Counted from the stretch's first letter, positions 7,415-16,326 are shown. The stretch is 47,491 bases of DNA from JALHMQ01 sp037441125 (GCA_037441125.1 JBBIST010000014.1:1-47491); one strand, 5' to 3'. Notes: generated from the sequence alone by a model not told the origin. Numbers and translations are program-made.

Positions 7415-9295
7415 TCACTCCGGCACGCCGGCGCGGCGCAGCCCGGCCACCAGGTGCTGGTCGCGCTGGCGGCGCGTCTGTTCGTGCATCAGCGCACCGT
7501 CTTGCAGCAGCCATGAGACGCGAAAACCCGGGCGGCGCGCGAGCAGTTCGTCGCGCGCCACCGCCGCCTGCCGCGCGTCGCCGTTCATCGCGTAGGCGGC
7601 GGCGAGCAGCATGTAGTCGAGCCACTCGGGCGTGAAGGCGGTGGCGCGCACGCACGAGTCGATCGCCTCGGCATAGCGGCCGAGGAACAGCAGCGAACGG
7701 CAGCGGTGGTACAGGTGGACGCCGACCGCATCGCCGGCCGGATTGAGCCGGATCGCGCGGTCGAAGGCGCCGACCGACTCGTCCGCCCGCCCCGAGGCAT
7801 ACAGGATCAGCCCGCGCTGGGCGTGCGACTCGTTGGCGTAGGGGTTGAGCGTCAGCGAGCGTTCGATCGCTTCCGTCGCGGCGGCCAAGTTGCCCTGGAA
7901 CTGGAGCACGGTTGCGCGCACGCGCCAGGCTTCTGCACTCTTGGCATCGGTGCCGATCGCGCGCAACGTCAGCTCGTCGGCGCGTGCCAGCAGCGGTGCT
8001 GCGGCAGCGCTGTCCTGCGCGTGGTTGGACTGGATCGCCAGCGTCAGCGCCAGGCCCGCAAGCGCCGGCACATGTGCGGGATCGAGCGCCAGCGCCCGTT
8101 CGTACAGTTGCTGCACAGCTTGAAGTTCGGCGTCGCTGTCGGTGGCCGGCATGGTGAGCGTTGCGCGCAGGGCGAGCAGGTAGGCGTCCGGCTCGGCTCC
8201 CGGTGCCAGCGGCCGCGCCAGTTCGGCGCGCCGCACCTCGGCGGCGAGGGTGTCGGTCAGGCGGCCGACCACTTCCACCGGCATCGCCTCGCCGGGCACC
8301 GCGTCATGCTCGATCGTGCTGCTCCACAACTGCGCCCCCGACTCGGCGCTCACCAGGCGTGCCGAGACCCGCACGCGCGGCTCGACCGCGAGCACCGTCG
8401 CCTCGACCACGTAGCGCACGTTCAGGCGCTGGCCGGCGCTGCGCGGATCGACGTCGCGGCCGCGCAGTTGCGCCGCTGTGCCGGTCGCGACGACCGCGCC
8501 GGCGAGCGTCTGCGACAGCGCGGTGGTCAGGTCCTGAGTCAACTGCTCGGCCGCAGGCACGGCGGCGTCGCTGCGCGCCAGTGCCGGCAAGACGAGCGCC
8601 GACTGGCGCGGCGGCTCGCTCACCGTTGCCGGCTGCAGCCCGTACCAGACAGCGGCAACCAGCGCCAGCGCGCCGGCCCAGGCGGCGCCACGCCGCATGG
8701 CCAACGCCATGCGCCGGGCGCGCGCGCGTCGGCCGGCGGCCGGATCGGCGCTGACCTTGTAGACGCGGATCGGCCGCGAGATGTTCTTGACCCGATGTTC
8801 GCCGGCGTCGATCAGGCGCACGCCCACGAGTTGCCGCACCTGCTCGCGCACCGCCTGCGAGATCGCCACTTCTCCCGGGGCGGCGAGCGCTTCGAGCCGT
8901 GCGGCGACGTTGACGCCGTCGCCGGCGATCTCCTGGCCGTCGACCAGGATGTCGCCGAGGTTGATGCCGATGCGAAACTCGATGCGCGAATCGGGCGCCA
9001 GATCGCGATTGCGTTCCGCCAGTTCGCGCTGGATCTCGACCGCGCACGACAGCGCTTCGACCGCGCTCGCGAACTCGACCAGGATGTCGTCGCCCTTGTT
9101 GCGCACGATGCGCCCCTGGTGGCGCGCGATCGCCGGGTCGGTGACCGCGCCGCGCACTTCGCGCAGCCGCAGGTGCGTGCCGGCTTCGTCGCGCTCCATC
9201 ATGCGGCTGTAGCCGGCGACGTCGGCCAGCATCACCGCCGCCAGGCGGCGCGTCGGGGCGGACGAGGCTTCGTGGGTCGGGTTCGCTTCTGACAC
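7415..9295 (-). CDS. Class III adenylate/guanylate cyclase with TolB-like and TPR domains
   Basis: The product is 626 residues from the GTG at 9295, which has a GAGGA ribosome site 5 nt upstream. The cyclase homology domain spans about 15-180: metal Asp at D25 (AVMLADVAGYS) and D69 (NKGDDILVEF), and the Asn/Arg transition-state pair N129 and R133 (GDGVNVAARLEAL). One membrane segment follows at about 204-220, then a TolB-N-like region (QSALVLPALARSD, about 225-355) and tetratricopeptide repeats to the C-terminus (for example ALDPAHVPALAGLALT, LNPYANESHAQRGLILYASG). The catalytic residues look intact, so nucleotide cyclase activity is likely; cAMP versus cGMP cannot be decided by eye. The TPR part presumably lies across the membrane from the cyclase and senses a partner. 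It ends next to a palindromic element. Confidence 0.86.
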   Translation of the reverse strand: MSEANPTHEASSAPTRRLAAVMLADVAGYSRMMERDEAGTHLRLREVRGAVTDPAIARHQGRIVRNKGDDILVEFASAVEALSCAVEIQRELAERNRDLAPDSRIEFRIGINLGDILVDGQEIAGDGVNVAARLEALAAPGEVAISQAVREQVRQLVGVRLIDAGEHRVKNISRPIRVYKVSADPAAGRRARARRMALAMRRGAAWAGALALVAAVWYGLQPATVSEPPRQSALVLPALARSDAAVPAAEQLTQDLTTALSQTLAGAVVATGTAAQLRGRDVDPRSAGQRLNVRYVVEATVLAVEPRVRVSARLVSAESGAQLWSSTIEHDAVPGEAMPVEVVGRLTDTLAAEVRRAELARPLAPGAEPDAYLLALRATLTMPATDSDAELQAVQQLYERALALDPAHVPALAGLALTLAIQSNHAQDSAAAAPLLARADELTLRAIGTDAKSAEAWRVRATVLQFQGNLAAATEAIERSLTLNPYANESHAQRGLILYASGRADESVGAFDRAIRLNPAGDAVGVHLYHRCRSLLFLGRYAEAIDSCVRATAFTPEWLDYMLLAAAYAMNGDARQAAVARDELLARRPGFRVSWLLQDGALMHEQTRRQRDQHLVAGLRRAGVPE

Positions 9296-9395
9296 GTCGG
9301 TCCTCGGCGTGCGCAGGCTGGCCGCAGCGACGTGCAGTGTGTCGCGCACGCCGGCACCGTGCAAGCTCGACCGCGGAGGCGATCGAGGTGCCTCG

Positions 9396-9401
9396 TATAC
9401 T
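9396..9401 (+). promoter_or_regulatory. Putative -10 box of tRNA-Arg
   Basis: TATACT (5 of 6 to TATAAT) lies 48 bp before the mature tRNA 5' end and about 100 bp upstream of the start of the divergent cyclase gene. No convincing -35 box is visible at 16-18 bp, so the assignment rests on the -10 hexamer and its position. Confidence 0.4.
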
Positions 9402-9449
9402 CGGCCGCGCCTGCCGGGCACGCACGCTTCGCCGGCGCACGCCCGACCG

Positions 9450-9524
9450 CTCGCCGTAGTTCAATGGATAGAACGGGGTCCTCCTAAGACTCAGATGCAG
9501 GTTCGATTCCTGCCGGCGGGACCA
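9450..9524 (+). tRNA. tRNA-Arg (anticodon CCU)
   Basis: This is a 75-nt cloverleaf with encoded CCA (9522-9524). Acceptor CTCGCCG (9450-9456) pairs with CGGCGGG (9514-9520), giving a C1-G72 first pair and a T2-G71 wobble; the discriminator is A. T8 A9 is followed by D-stem GTTC/GAAC with loop AATGGATA, then anticodon stem GGGTC/GACTC (one G-T pair) with loop CTCCTAA, so the anticodon is CCT reading AGG. T-stem GCAGG/CCTGC has loop TTCGATT. All conserved positions are in place. The C1-G72 pair is less common than G1-C72. Confidence 0.96.
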
Positions 9525-9671
9525 GCGCGCAGTGCGCCCATTTGCGCAGGCCGCGCCCCCGGCAGCCGCTGAGCCGCGTGCCGGCAGGCGGTGGCAACGG
9601 TGGCTGCCGCGCCCGCAGGCACTCCAGCGCGAGCCTTGCGGCGTCTGGGTTTGCGCGATCTGGCGGCGCGC

Positions 9672-9694
9672 TTATCCACAGTCGCTGTGGATAA
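9672..9694. promoter_or_regulatory. Two inverted consensus DnaA boxes upstream of parE
   Basis: TTATCCACAG (9672-9681), TCG (9682-9684) and CTGTGGATAA (9685-9694) form a perfect 10-bp inverted repeat. Each arm contains the exact consensus DnaA box TTATCCACA. The element is 78 bp before the parE ATG, and its right arm runs into TAAAAT (9692-9697), a possible -10 box, so DnaA bound here would cover the putative parE promoter. There is no T tract for an intrinsic terminator. The DnaA-box match is seen directly; regulation of parE is inferred. Confidence 0.65.
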
Positions 9695-9772
9695 AATCCG
9701 CGCCCCGATTCGCACCGGCGCCGTGCCCCGTCTTGCCCGGCGATACAGCGCCAAAACGTCAGAACGTCTCGA

Positions 9773-11755
9773 ATGCCATCGTCCCGCTCGCAACGCCCGT
9801 CCGCCGCTTACGGCGAAGACTCGATCCGCGTGCTCAAGGGGCTCGAGCCGGTCAAGCAGCGGCCGGGCATGTACACGCGCACCGACTCGCCGCTGCACAT
9901 CGTGCAGGAGGTGATCGACAACGCCGGCGACGAGATCCTCGGCGGCTTCGGCACGCGCATCGACGTCACGCTGCACGCCGACGGCAGTGCCAGCGTCGAG
10001 GACGACGGGCGCGGCATCCCGGTCGGACTGCATCCGGAAGAGAAGGCGCCGGTGGTCGAGATCGTGTTCACGCGGTTGCACGCCGGCGGCAAGTTTGACA
10101 AGCGCGGCGGCGGCGCCTACTCGTTCTCGGGCGGACTGCACGGCGTCGGCGTCTCGGTCACCAACGCGCTGTCGCAGCGCCTGGAAGTGACCGTCTGGCG
10201 CGACGGCAAGGTGAACACGATCGCCTTTGCCGACGGCGAGGTGCGCGAGCCGCTTGCCAGCCGCAGCGCCAAAGGCGAGGCGAAAGCGAGCGGCACGCGC
10301 GTGCGTGTCTGGCCGAATCCGCGCTACTTCGACGGCGCGGCGATTCCCGCTGATGAACTGGAGCGGCTGCTGCGTTCGAAGGCGGTGCTGCTGCCCGGCA
10401 CCGAAGTGACGCTGACGATCGAGAAGCCGGCGCGGGCGCTGCGCTGGCGCTACGACGGCGGCCTGCAGCAGTACCTGCTCGGCTCCCTGGGCGAGGCACC
10501 GCTGCTGCCGCCGGTCGAGGCCGAAGGCTATGCCGCCGCCGACGACGAGAACTTCGCCGAGGGCGAGGGCGCGCACTGGGTGCTGGCCTGGACCGAGGAC
10601 GGCCCGGTGGTGCGCGAGAGCTACGTCAACCTGATCCCGACGCCGGCCGGCGGCATGCACGAGGCCGGGCTGCGCGAGGGCATGTTCAACGCCGTGCGCG
10701 CCTTCGTCGATGCGCACGCGCTGCTGCCCAAGGGCGTGCGCCTGCTGCCCGAGGACGTGTACGCGCGCGCCAGCTTCGTCCTCTCGGCCAAGGTGCTCGA
10801 CCCGCAGTTCCAGGGTCAGGTCAAGGAGCGGCTCAACAGCCGCGACGCGCTGCGCCTGGTGGCGAACTTCGTGCGCCCGCGGCTGGAGATCTGGCTCAGC
10901 CAGCATCCGCAGCACGGCCGCGCGCTGGCCGAACTGGCGATCCGGCAGGCGCAGGCGCGCGTGCGCGCGGCGCAGAAGGTGGAGAAGAAGAAGGGCTCGG
11001 CGGTGGCGGTGCTGCCGGGCAAGCTGACCGACTGCGAGAGCACCGAGCTGGCGCGCAACGAGCTGTTCCTGGTCGAGGGCGACTCGGCCGGCGGCAGCGC
11101 CAAAATGGGTCGCGACAAGACCTTCCAGGCGGTGCTGCCGCTGCGCGGCAAGGTGCTCAACACCTGGGAGGTCGAGCGCGACCGGCTCTTTGCCAACGCC
11201 GAGGTGCACGACATCGCGGTGGCGATCGGCGTCGATCCGCACGGCCCCGGCGACAGCCCCGACCTATCGGGCCTGCGCTACGGCAAGGTCTGCATCCTGG
11301 CCGATGCCGATGTCGACGGCGCGCACATTCAGGTGCTGCTGCTGACGCTTTTTTTCCGTCACTTCCCGGCGCTGATCGCAGCCGGCCACGTCTACGTCGC
11401 GCGGCCGCCGCTGTTCCGCATCGACGTGCCGGCCGCCGGCCGCCGCCCGGCGCGCCGCGTCTACTGCCTGGACGAAGCCGAGCTCGAGGCGACGCTGGAG
11501 CGGCTTGCCGACGAGGGCGTGCGCCAGGGCTCGGCGAGCATCGCCCGCTTCAAGGGCCTGGGCGAGATGAGCGCCGAGCAGCTCTGGGAGACGACGCTCA
11601 ATCCGGACACGCGCCGGCTGCTGCCGATCACGCAAGGCGAGGTCGCCGCCGAACAAACGCGCGCGACGCTGACGATGCTCATGGGCCGCGCCGAGACGCA
11701 GGCACGCCGCGCCTGGCTGGAAGAGCACGGCAACGAAGTCGAGGTCGACGTTTGA
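9773..11755 (+). CDS. parE: DNA topoisomerase IV subunit B
   Basis: The product is 660 residues and carries the full GyrB/ParE architecture. The GHKL ATPase has the catalytic Glu in QEVIDNAGDE (E46, N50), DDGRGIP at 77-83 and the GGLHGVGVSVTNALS lid near 120-134. The transducer domain follows, then the TOPRIM domain with LVEGDSAGGSAKMGRD (about 434) and the metal-binding ADADVDGAHI (about 510), and the C-terminal FKGLGEMSAEQLWETT. The absence of the long GyrB insertion and the overall length assign it to ParE, the ATPase half of the decatenating enzyme. parC, often adjacent in betaproteobacteria, is not downstream here. The ATG at 9773 has no strong ribosome site. An inverted pair of DnaA boxes lies upstream. 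Confidence 0.93.
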   Translation: MPSSRSQRPSAAYGEDSIRVLKGLEPVKQRPGMYTRTDSPLHIVQEVIDNAGDEILGGFGTRIDVTLHADGSASVEDDGRGIPVGLHPEEKAPVVEIVFTRLHAGGKFDKRGGGAYSFSGGLHGVGVSVTNALSQRLEVTVWRDGKVNTIAFADGEVREPLASRSAKGEAKASGTRVRVWPNPRYFDGAAIPADELERLLRSKAVLLPGTEVTLTIEKPARALRWRYDGGLQQYLLGSLGEAPLLPPVEAEGYAAADDENFAEGEGAHWVLAWTEDGPVVRESYVNLIPTPAGGMHEAGLREGMFNAVRAFVDAHALLPKGVRLLPEDVYARASFVLSAKVLDPQFQGQVKERLNSRDALRLVANFVRPRLEIWLSQHPQHGRALAELAIRQAQARVRAAQKVEKKKGSAVAVLPGKLTDCESTELARNELFLVEGDSAGGSAKMGRDKTFQAVLPLRGKVLNTWEVERDRLFANAEVHDIAVAIGVDPHGPGDSPDLSGLRYGKVCILADADVDGAHIQVLLLTLFFRHFPALIAAGHVYVARPPLFRIDVPAAGRRPARRVYCLDEAELEATLERLADEGVRQGSASIARFKGLGEMSAEQLWETTLNPDTRRLLPITQGEVAAEQTRATLTMLMGRAETQARRAWLEEHGNEVEVDV

Positions 11756-11862
11756 GCCGCTGCGCCGGCGCCCGCCGCCGGCCGGCGGGGTCCGCCGATC
11801 GGACGGCGCGTAGCGGGCGCCGCAGACGGTTCATCCTCGGCGATACTGGCGGCGGCTGATTC

Positions 11863-14800
11863 GTGCTGACTGGACACCGCAACGTGCCTGACTCGTCGCG
11901 CGCCTGGCGCAACGTCGACCGACTCAGCGCTGCGGCGCTTGCCGCCGGCGGCGTCATTGCCGGCCTGCTCGCGTTCGACCTGGTCGCCGCCCTCGGTCTG
12001 CTCGGCGCCAGCAACGGCGGCGGCGGTCGCTCGGCCCTGGCGCTGGCGACACTGGCGGCGCTGCTGGCGCTGCTCGTGCTCCTGACGCTGGTCCGTCACC
12101 AGGTGCGCCGCGCAGGACCAACGCAACCGAGTCTCGACGATCGCTTCGAGCAGCTGGGCATCGGCGTGGCGCTGTTCGACACCGAAGACCGCCTGCTTCG
12201 CTGCAACTTGGCCTTCCGCGCGCTCTATCCGCAGATCGGCGACCGGCTGGTGCCGGGCGCCGCCTACGACGACCTGATGCGCGCCTACTACCCGCTGGCG
12301 AGCGCCGAAGTGGTCGCCGGGCGCACGCTTGAGGAGTTCATCGCCCAGGGCAGGCAGCGCCGCCACGGCCAGGCGTTCAGCGAAGCGGTGCGCCGTCACG
12401 ATCGCGGCTGGCTGCTGATGACCGACGCGCGCACCGCCGACGGCGGCATCGTCAGTCTGCGCCAGGAAGTGGCCGAGCAGCGCGTCATCGACCGCGAGTT
12501 GCGCCAGCGCCGGCGCGCGATCGACGATCTGGCCGAGCTCACCGGCGACTGGTTCTGGCGCACCGATGCCGACGGCCGCTTCGTCGAGTTCTCCGAATCG
12601 ATGCAGGCGATCTGCAAGTTCGACCCGGCTACCGTGATCGGCAAGCGGCGCGAGGAACTGCCGGGCTTCGAGTGCGATGCGGGCGAGCTTGCCGCCTACC
12701 AGGCGGCGCTGGCCGCGCACGAGCCTTTCATGCGCCTGCGCTACCGCTGCCTGAGCGGCGCCGGCGAACCGATCTGGGTGTCGGTCAGCGGCCGGCCGCT
12801 GTTCGCGCACGACGGCGCCTTCGCCGGCTACTACGGAGTCGGGCGCGACATCACCGGGCACGAGTCGACCATCCTGGCGCTGCGCCGCTCGCGCGAGCGG
12901 CTGCGCGCGCTCAGTGAGCTGGCCACCGACTGGTACTGGGAGACCGACGCCGACCTGGCGTTCAGCGAGGTGCGCGGGCCGGGCCGCATTGGCGCCGCGC
13001 TCGGCAGCCGGCTGCGCGGCCGTCCGGTCTCCTACCTGCTCAGGCACCGCCGCTTTCGCTTCGATGCGCCGGCGATCGAGGGCGCGATCGCCGCACGGCA
13101 GCCGTTTCGCCGCTCGCGCCTGACGGTGGCGCGCGCCGACGGCAGCGTCGCCCACTTCGAGGTCTCGGGCCAGCCGCGCTTCGAGCGCGAGCGCTTCTGC
13201 GGCTACCAGGGGCTGGCCTGGGACGTGAGCGAACGCGAGGGGTTGTTGGCGCGCGTGAGCGAGAGCGAAGCCCGGTTCCGGGCGCTGACGGCGCTGTCGT
13301 CAGACTGGTACTGGGAGATGGACGCGGACCTGCGCCTGACCAGCATCCAGGCCGGCGGCGCGGCCGCCAGCGTCGACCCGGCGGTGACCGTGGGGCGGCC
13401 GCTGTGGGAGTTGGGACTCGAACCGGTGCGCCCGGACCACTGGGACGAGGTGCGTGCGTTGCTGGCAGCGCATGCGCCGCTGCGCGATCTGCTGTTGCGC
13501 CGGCCGGCGGCCGCAGGCGCCGGAGTCCGCTACACGCTGGTCAGCGCCGACCCGATAGGCGACCGCGACGGTGTCTTTGCCGGCTATCGCGGTGTGGCCA
13601 AGAACATCACCGAGCAGATGCGCGTGCAGGAGCACATCGAGCGGCTGGCGCGGATCGATCCCCTGACGCAACTGCCCAATCGGCAGGGCTTCGACGAACT
13701 CGCCGGCCGCTGCCTGAGCGCGGCGCTCGCCGAGGACCGGCAGTGTGCGCTGCTGTTCATCGATCTCGACGACTTCCGCCTGCTCAACAACAGCTACGGT
13801 CACCGCGTCGGCGACCGCGTGCTGGCGCTGGTGGCCGAGCGCATGCGCGCGGTGGTCGGCGCCCCCAACCTGCTCGGCCGGCGCGGCGGCGACGAACTGG
13901 TGGTACTGCTGGCCGACGCGGCGCGGCCTGAGCTCGCGGTCGAGGTGGCGCAGGCGCTGATCAAGACCATCTCCGAGCCGCAGCGCGTGCTCGGCATGGA
14001 GGTGCGCGTCACGCCTTCGATCGGCATCGCGTTCTACCCGAGCGACGGCGCCGACCTCGACGCATTGCTCAGCGCCGCCGACGCGGCGATGTACCAGGCC
14101 AAGGGCGCCGGCCGCAAGACCTATGCCTTCTACACCCAGGCGGTGGCGCGCCGGGTCGAACTGCGCATGCGGCTCGAGCAGCGCCTGCGTCTGGCGCTCG
14201 AAGCGCGCGACTTCCGGCTCGTCTACCAGCCGCTGGTCGCGCTTGCCGACGGGCGCGTGATCGGCGCCGAGGCCTTGCTGCGCTGGAAGGATGCGGAACT
14301 GGGCGAGATCCCGCCGGCCGAGTTCATCCCGATCGCCGAGGAGAGCGGGCTGATCATCGGTCTGGGCAACTGGGTGCTGCGCGAGGTCTGCCGCACGCGC
14401 AAGGTCTGGCGCGGGCTCGGCATGGACATGCCGCCGATCGACATCAACTTCTCCAGCGTGCAATTGCGCCAGTCAGAGTGCGTCGAGAGCCTGCTCGAGG
14501 TCCTGGCCGAGCACGAGGTGCGCTGCGAGGACATCGAGATCGAGATCACCGAAACCGGCCTGCTCGATCTGTCGAGCGTGGCGCGCGAGAACCTGGTGCG
14601 CCTGCGCAACGCCGGCGTGCGCATTGCGCTCGATGACTTCGGCGTCGGCTACTCCAGCCTGTCGCACCTGCGCGACCTGCCGATCAGCCGCCTGAAGATC
14701 GATCGCAGCTTCACCCTCGAGTGCATGCGCGATGCGCGCACGCTGACGATCGTCAAGGCGGTGATCGAGATGGCGCGCTCGCTCGGCATCTCGATCACCG

Positions 14801-14961
14801 CCGAGGGCATCGAGACGCAGCCGCAGCAGACCTGGATGCAGCACCTCGGCTGCGACTCGGCCCAGGGCTACCTGTTCGCGCGACCGCTGCCGGCCGACGA
14901 TTTCCTGCGCCTGTTTCTCGACCGCCAGGGCCTCGGCCGCGAGCGCTCGCTGATGCACTAG
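11863..14961 (+). CDS. Membrane-anchored PAS-GGDEF-EAL cyclic-di-GMP protein
   Basis: The product is 1032 residues from the GTG at 11863. Two N-terminal membrane helices (about 25-50 and 58-78) are followed by four PAS-like modules beginning near 89, 220, 345 and 470; the last three share the repeated D-W-(F/Y)-W-x-T/M-D-A-D signature. The GGDEF domain (about 600-755) has GGDEL at 675-679 with no RxxD inhibitory site just before it. The EAL domain (about 775-1020) keeps EALLRW (803-808), INFSS, EITETGLL, ALDDFGVGYSS, LKIDRSF and AEGIET, so phosphodiesterase activity is likely. Both synthesis and breakdown of c-di-GMP are possible. A GATACT hexamer at 11842-11847 may be the -10 box. The ligands of the PAS modules are unknown. 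Confidence 0.9.
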   Translation: MLTGHRNVPDSSRAWRNVDRLSAAALAAGGVIAGLLAFDLVAALGLLGASNGGGGRSALALATLAALLALLVLLTLVRHQVRRAGPTQPSLDDRFEQLGIGVALFDTEDRLLRCNLAFRALYPQIGDRLVPGAAYDDLMRAYYPLASAEVVAGRTLEEFIAQGRQRRHGQAFSEAVRRHDRGWLLMTDARTADGGIVSLRQEVAEQRVIDRELRQRRRAIDDLAELTGDWFWRTDADGRFVEFSESMQAICKFDPATVIGKRREELPGFECDAGELAAYQAALAAHEPFMRLRYRCLSGAGEPIWVSVSGRPLFAHDGAFAGYYGVGRDITGHESTILALRRSRERLRALSELATDWYWETDADLAFSEVRGPGRIGAALGSRLRGRPVSYLLRHRRFRFDAPAIEGAIAARQPFRRSRLTVARADGSVAHFEVSGQPRFERERFCGYQGLAWDVSEREGLLARVSESEARFRALTALSSDWYWEMDADLRLTSIQAGGAAASVDPAVTVGRPLWELGLEPVRPDHWDEVRALLAAHAPLRDLLLRRPAAAGAGVRYTLVSADPIGDRDGVFAGYRGVAKNITEQMRVQEHIERLARIDPLTQLPNRQGFDELAGRCLSAALAEDRQCALLFIDLDDFRLLNNSYGHRVGDRVLALVAERMRAVVGAPNLLGRRGGDELVVLLADAARPELAVEVAQALIKTISEPQRVLGMEVRVTPSIGIAFYPSDGADLDALLSAADAAMYQAKGAGRKTYAFYTQAVARRVELRMRLEQRLRLALEARDFRLVYQPLVALADGRVIGAEALLRWKDAELGEIPPAEFIPIAEESGLIIGLGNWVLREVCRTRKVWRGLGMDMPPIDINFSSVQLRQSECVESLLEVLAEHEVRCEDIEIEITETGLLDLSSVARENLVRLRNAGVRIALDDFGVGYSSLSHLRDLPISRLKIDRSFTLECMRDARTLTIVKAVIEMARSLGISITAEGIETQPQQTWMQHLGCDSAQGYLFARPLPADDFLRLFLDRQGLGRERSLMH

Positions 14962-14972
14962 CGACGCGCCGC

Positions 14973-16163
14973 TCAGTGCAGCGGTGCGGCCGAGTGCTCC
15001 TCGCGCTGCTCCGGCGGCTCGGTGTGCACGGCGTGGCCGGCCGGGTTCGGGAACATCGGCGCGCCGCAGTCGTCGCAGTACTCCATCGGAAAGCGCTGCG
15101 TGTGCGCGGTGACGCGCGCGATGCCGAGCCGGCGCAGGGCGCCGTCGATCTCCTCCAGCGCCTGGTCCTCGTCGTCGCCGAGCAGCGGCCAGACCACGCC
15201 CTCGATCACGGCGTCGTCGTCGCCGGCGGCGCCGATGGCGACGCGCAGTTCGTACTCTTCGCCGCTGCGCTTGTCCTCGAAGGCGGCCACGGTCGCCTGC
15301 AGCGCCTCGGGCGCCAGGTCGTAGGCGAGCTTCAGATACGACACCGCCGCCTCGAGCGAGAACTCGCGCAGTTCGCGGTCGGCCTGGCGCAGCGCGGCGT
15401 GAAAGGCGCTCGGCGCCAGCAGTTTGTAGCGGCACCCGGTCATCAGCGGCTGCAGCGCACTGGCCGCCTGCTCGCGGAAGGCCGCGAGCGCTGCGCCCTT
15501 GGCGTCCGGGTCGACTCCGGTCTCCTGCCAGTGAAACAGCGCCTGCCCCTGCGGCGCGACGATCGCCGCCAGCAGGTAGCGGGTGTCGGCGAGCATCGAC
15601 ATCGGCTCGCGCAGCGACTTCGGATCGATCTTCAGGCGCGTGCCGCGCGCCGCCGCCGCGAACAGCCGCTGCGCGACGTCGTAGACCTCGCCGAAGGACT
15701 CGGGCAACTGATCGATCGAGTAGACGTAGTCGGCGACCACCACGCGCGCGCCGCCGGCCGCAAGGTGGCCGGCGACGTGCGCCGCCAGGCTGTCGACCAG
15801 CGCCGGCGCCAGGCTTGCCGCCGGCAGCTTGTAGCGCGACCAGGCGAGCAGCGGCACGGCCAGCAGCAGCGCATCGTGCGGCTTGCCGCCGACGTCGATC
15901 GTCACGCTCTCGGCGCAGGACTCGGCCAGATCGGCGAGGTCGTCGTAGGCGCGCGGGCTGGACTTGATCAGCTCGTCCAGGGCGGCGTCGATGTCGTGGT
16001 CGAAGCCGCGCGCGAGCCGATCGTTGACCAGTTCGACCAGGCGCCGCTCCCACAGACGGTCCTCGATGCGGCTCGCCGACTCCGACAGGCGGCGGGCCAG
16101 TTTGGCAAGCGTGTCGGCGTCGGCCGAGTGGCGGGCGCGCGAGATGAAGCGGTTGCGGCGCAT
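14973..16163 (-). CDS. DUF2863 family protein
   Basis: This is a 396-residue protein of a family largely confined to betaproteobacteria (DUF2863). It starts MRRNRFISRARHSADADTLAKLARRLSESASRIEDRLWER and has no signal peptide or membrane segment. The C-terminal stretch has a CDDCGAPMFPNPAGH metal-binding-like knuckle, followed by a His/Glu-rich tail. The ATG at 16163 has a GGAG ribosome site, and an extended -10 TGGGATAAT reads on the minus strand at 16193-16201. It converges closely (11 bp) on the GGDEF-EAL gene and diverges from the MFS gene. No biochemical role is known. Confidence 0.85.
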   Translation of the reverse strand: MRRNRFISRARHSADADTLAKLARRLSESASRIEDRLWERRLVELVNDRLARGFDHDIDAALDELIKSSPRAYDDLADLAESCAESVTIDVGGKPHDALLLAVPLLAWSRYKLPAASLAPALVDSLAAHVAGHLAAGGARVVVADYVYSIDQLPESFGEVYDVAQRLFAAAARGTRLKIDPKSLREPMSMLADTRYLLAAIVAPQGQALFHWQETGVDPDAKGAALAAFREQAASALQPLMTGCRYKLLAPSAFHAALRQADRELREFSLEAAVSYLKLAYDLAPEALQATVAAFEDKRSGEEYELRVAIGAAGDDDAVIEGVVWPLLGDDEDQALEEIDGALRRLGIARVTAHTQRFPMEYCDDCGAPMFPNPAGHAVHTEPPEQREEHSAAPLH

Positions 16164-16313
16164 GAGGGCGCTCCGGTCGGGAGGAATCGGTAATTATCCC
16201 ACCGGCGAAGCACAACTCTCGCGCGCCGCTCGTGCGCCCGCCGCCTCGGCCCGCGGTTGAGCGCGCCGCCGCCGACGGACCGCGCCTGCGCCGACCGGCG
16301 CCGGGCGCTTTGC

Positions 16314-16319
16314 TACAGT
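16314..16319 (+). promoter_or_regulatory. Extended -10 box placed for a leaderless MFS transcript
   Basis: TGCTACAGT at 16311-16319 is an extended -10 element with hexamer TACAGT. The ATG of the MFS gene at 16327 begins 7 nt after the hexamer, about where transcription would start. No ribosome-binding sequence fits between them. The same spacing recurs before pip and aroC. Confidence 0.45.
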
Positions 16320-16326
16320 GGCTCGC

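Noticed and set aside
7706..9292. A 528-codon plus-strand frame antisense to the cyclase
   Set aside because: It has no family motif and lies wholly opposite a gene with intact catalytic residues.
9672..9694. The inverted DnaA-box pair as part of a chromosomal origin
   Set aside because: Only two boxes are present, there is no AT-rich unwinding region, and dnaA/dnaN are not adjacent.
9491..11242. A 583-codon minus-strand frame opposite tRNA-Arg and parE
   Set aside because: It overlaps a tRNA and a well-conserved gene and is His/Gln/Arg-rich shadow sequence.
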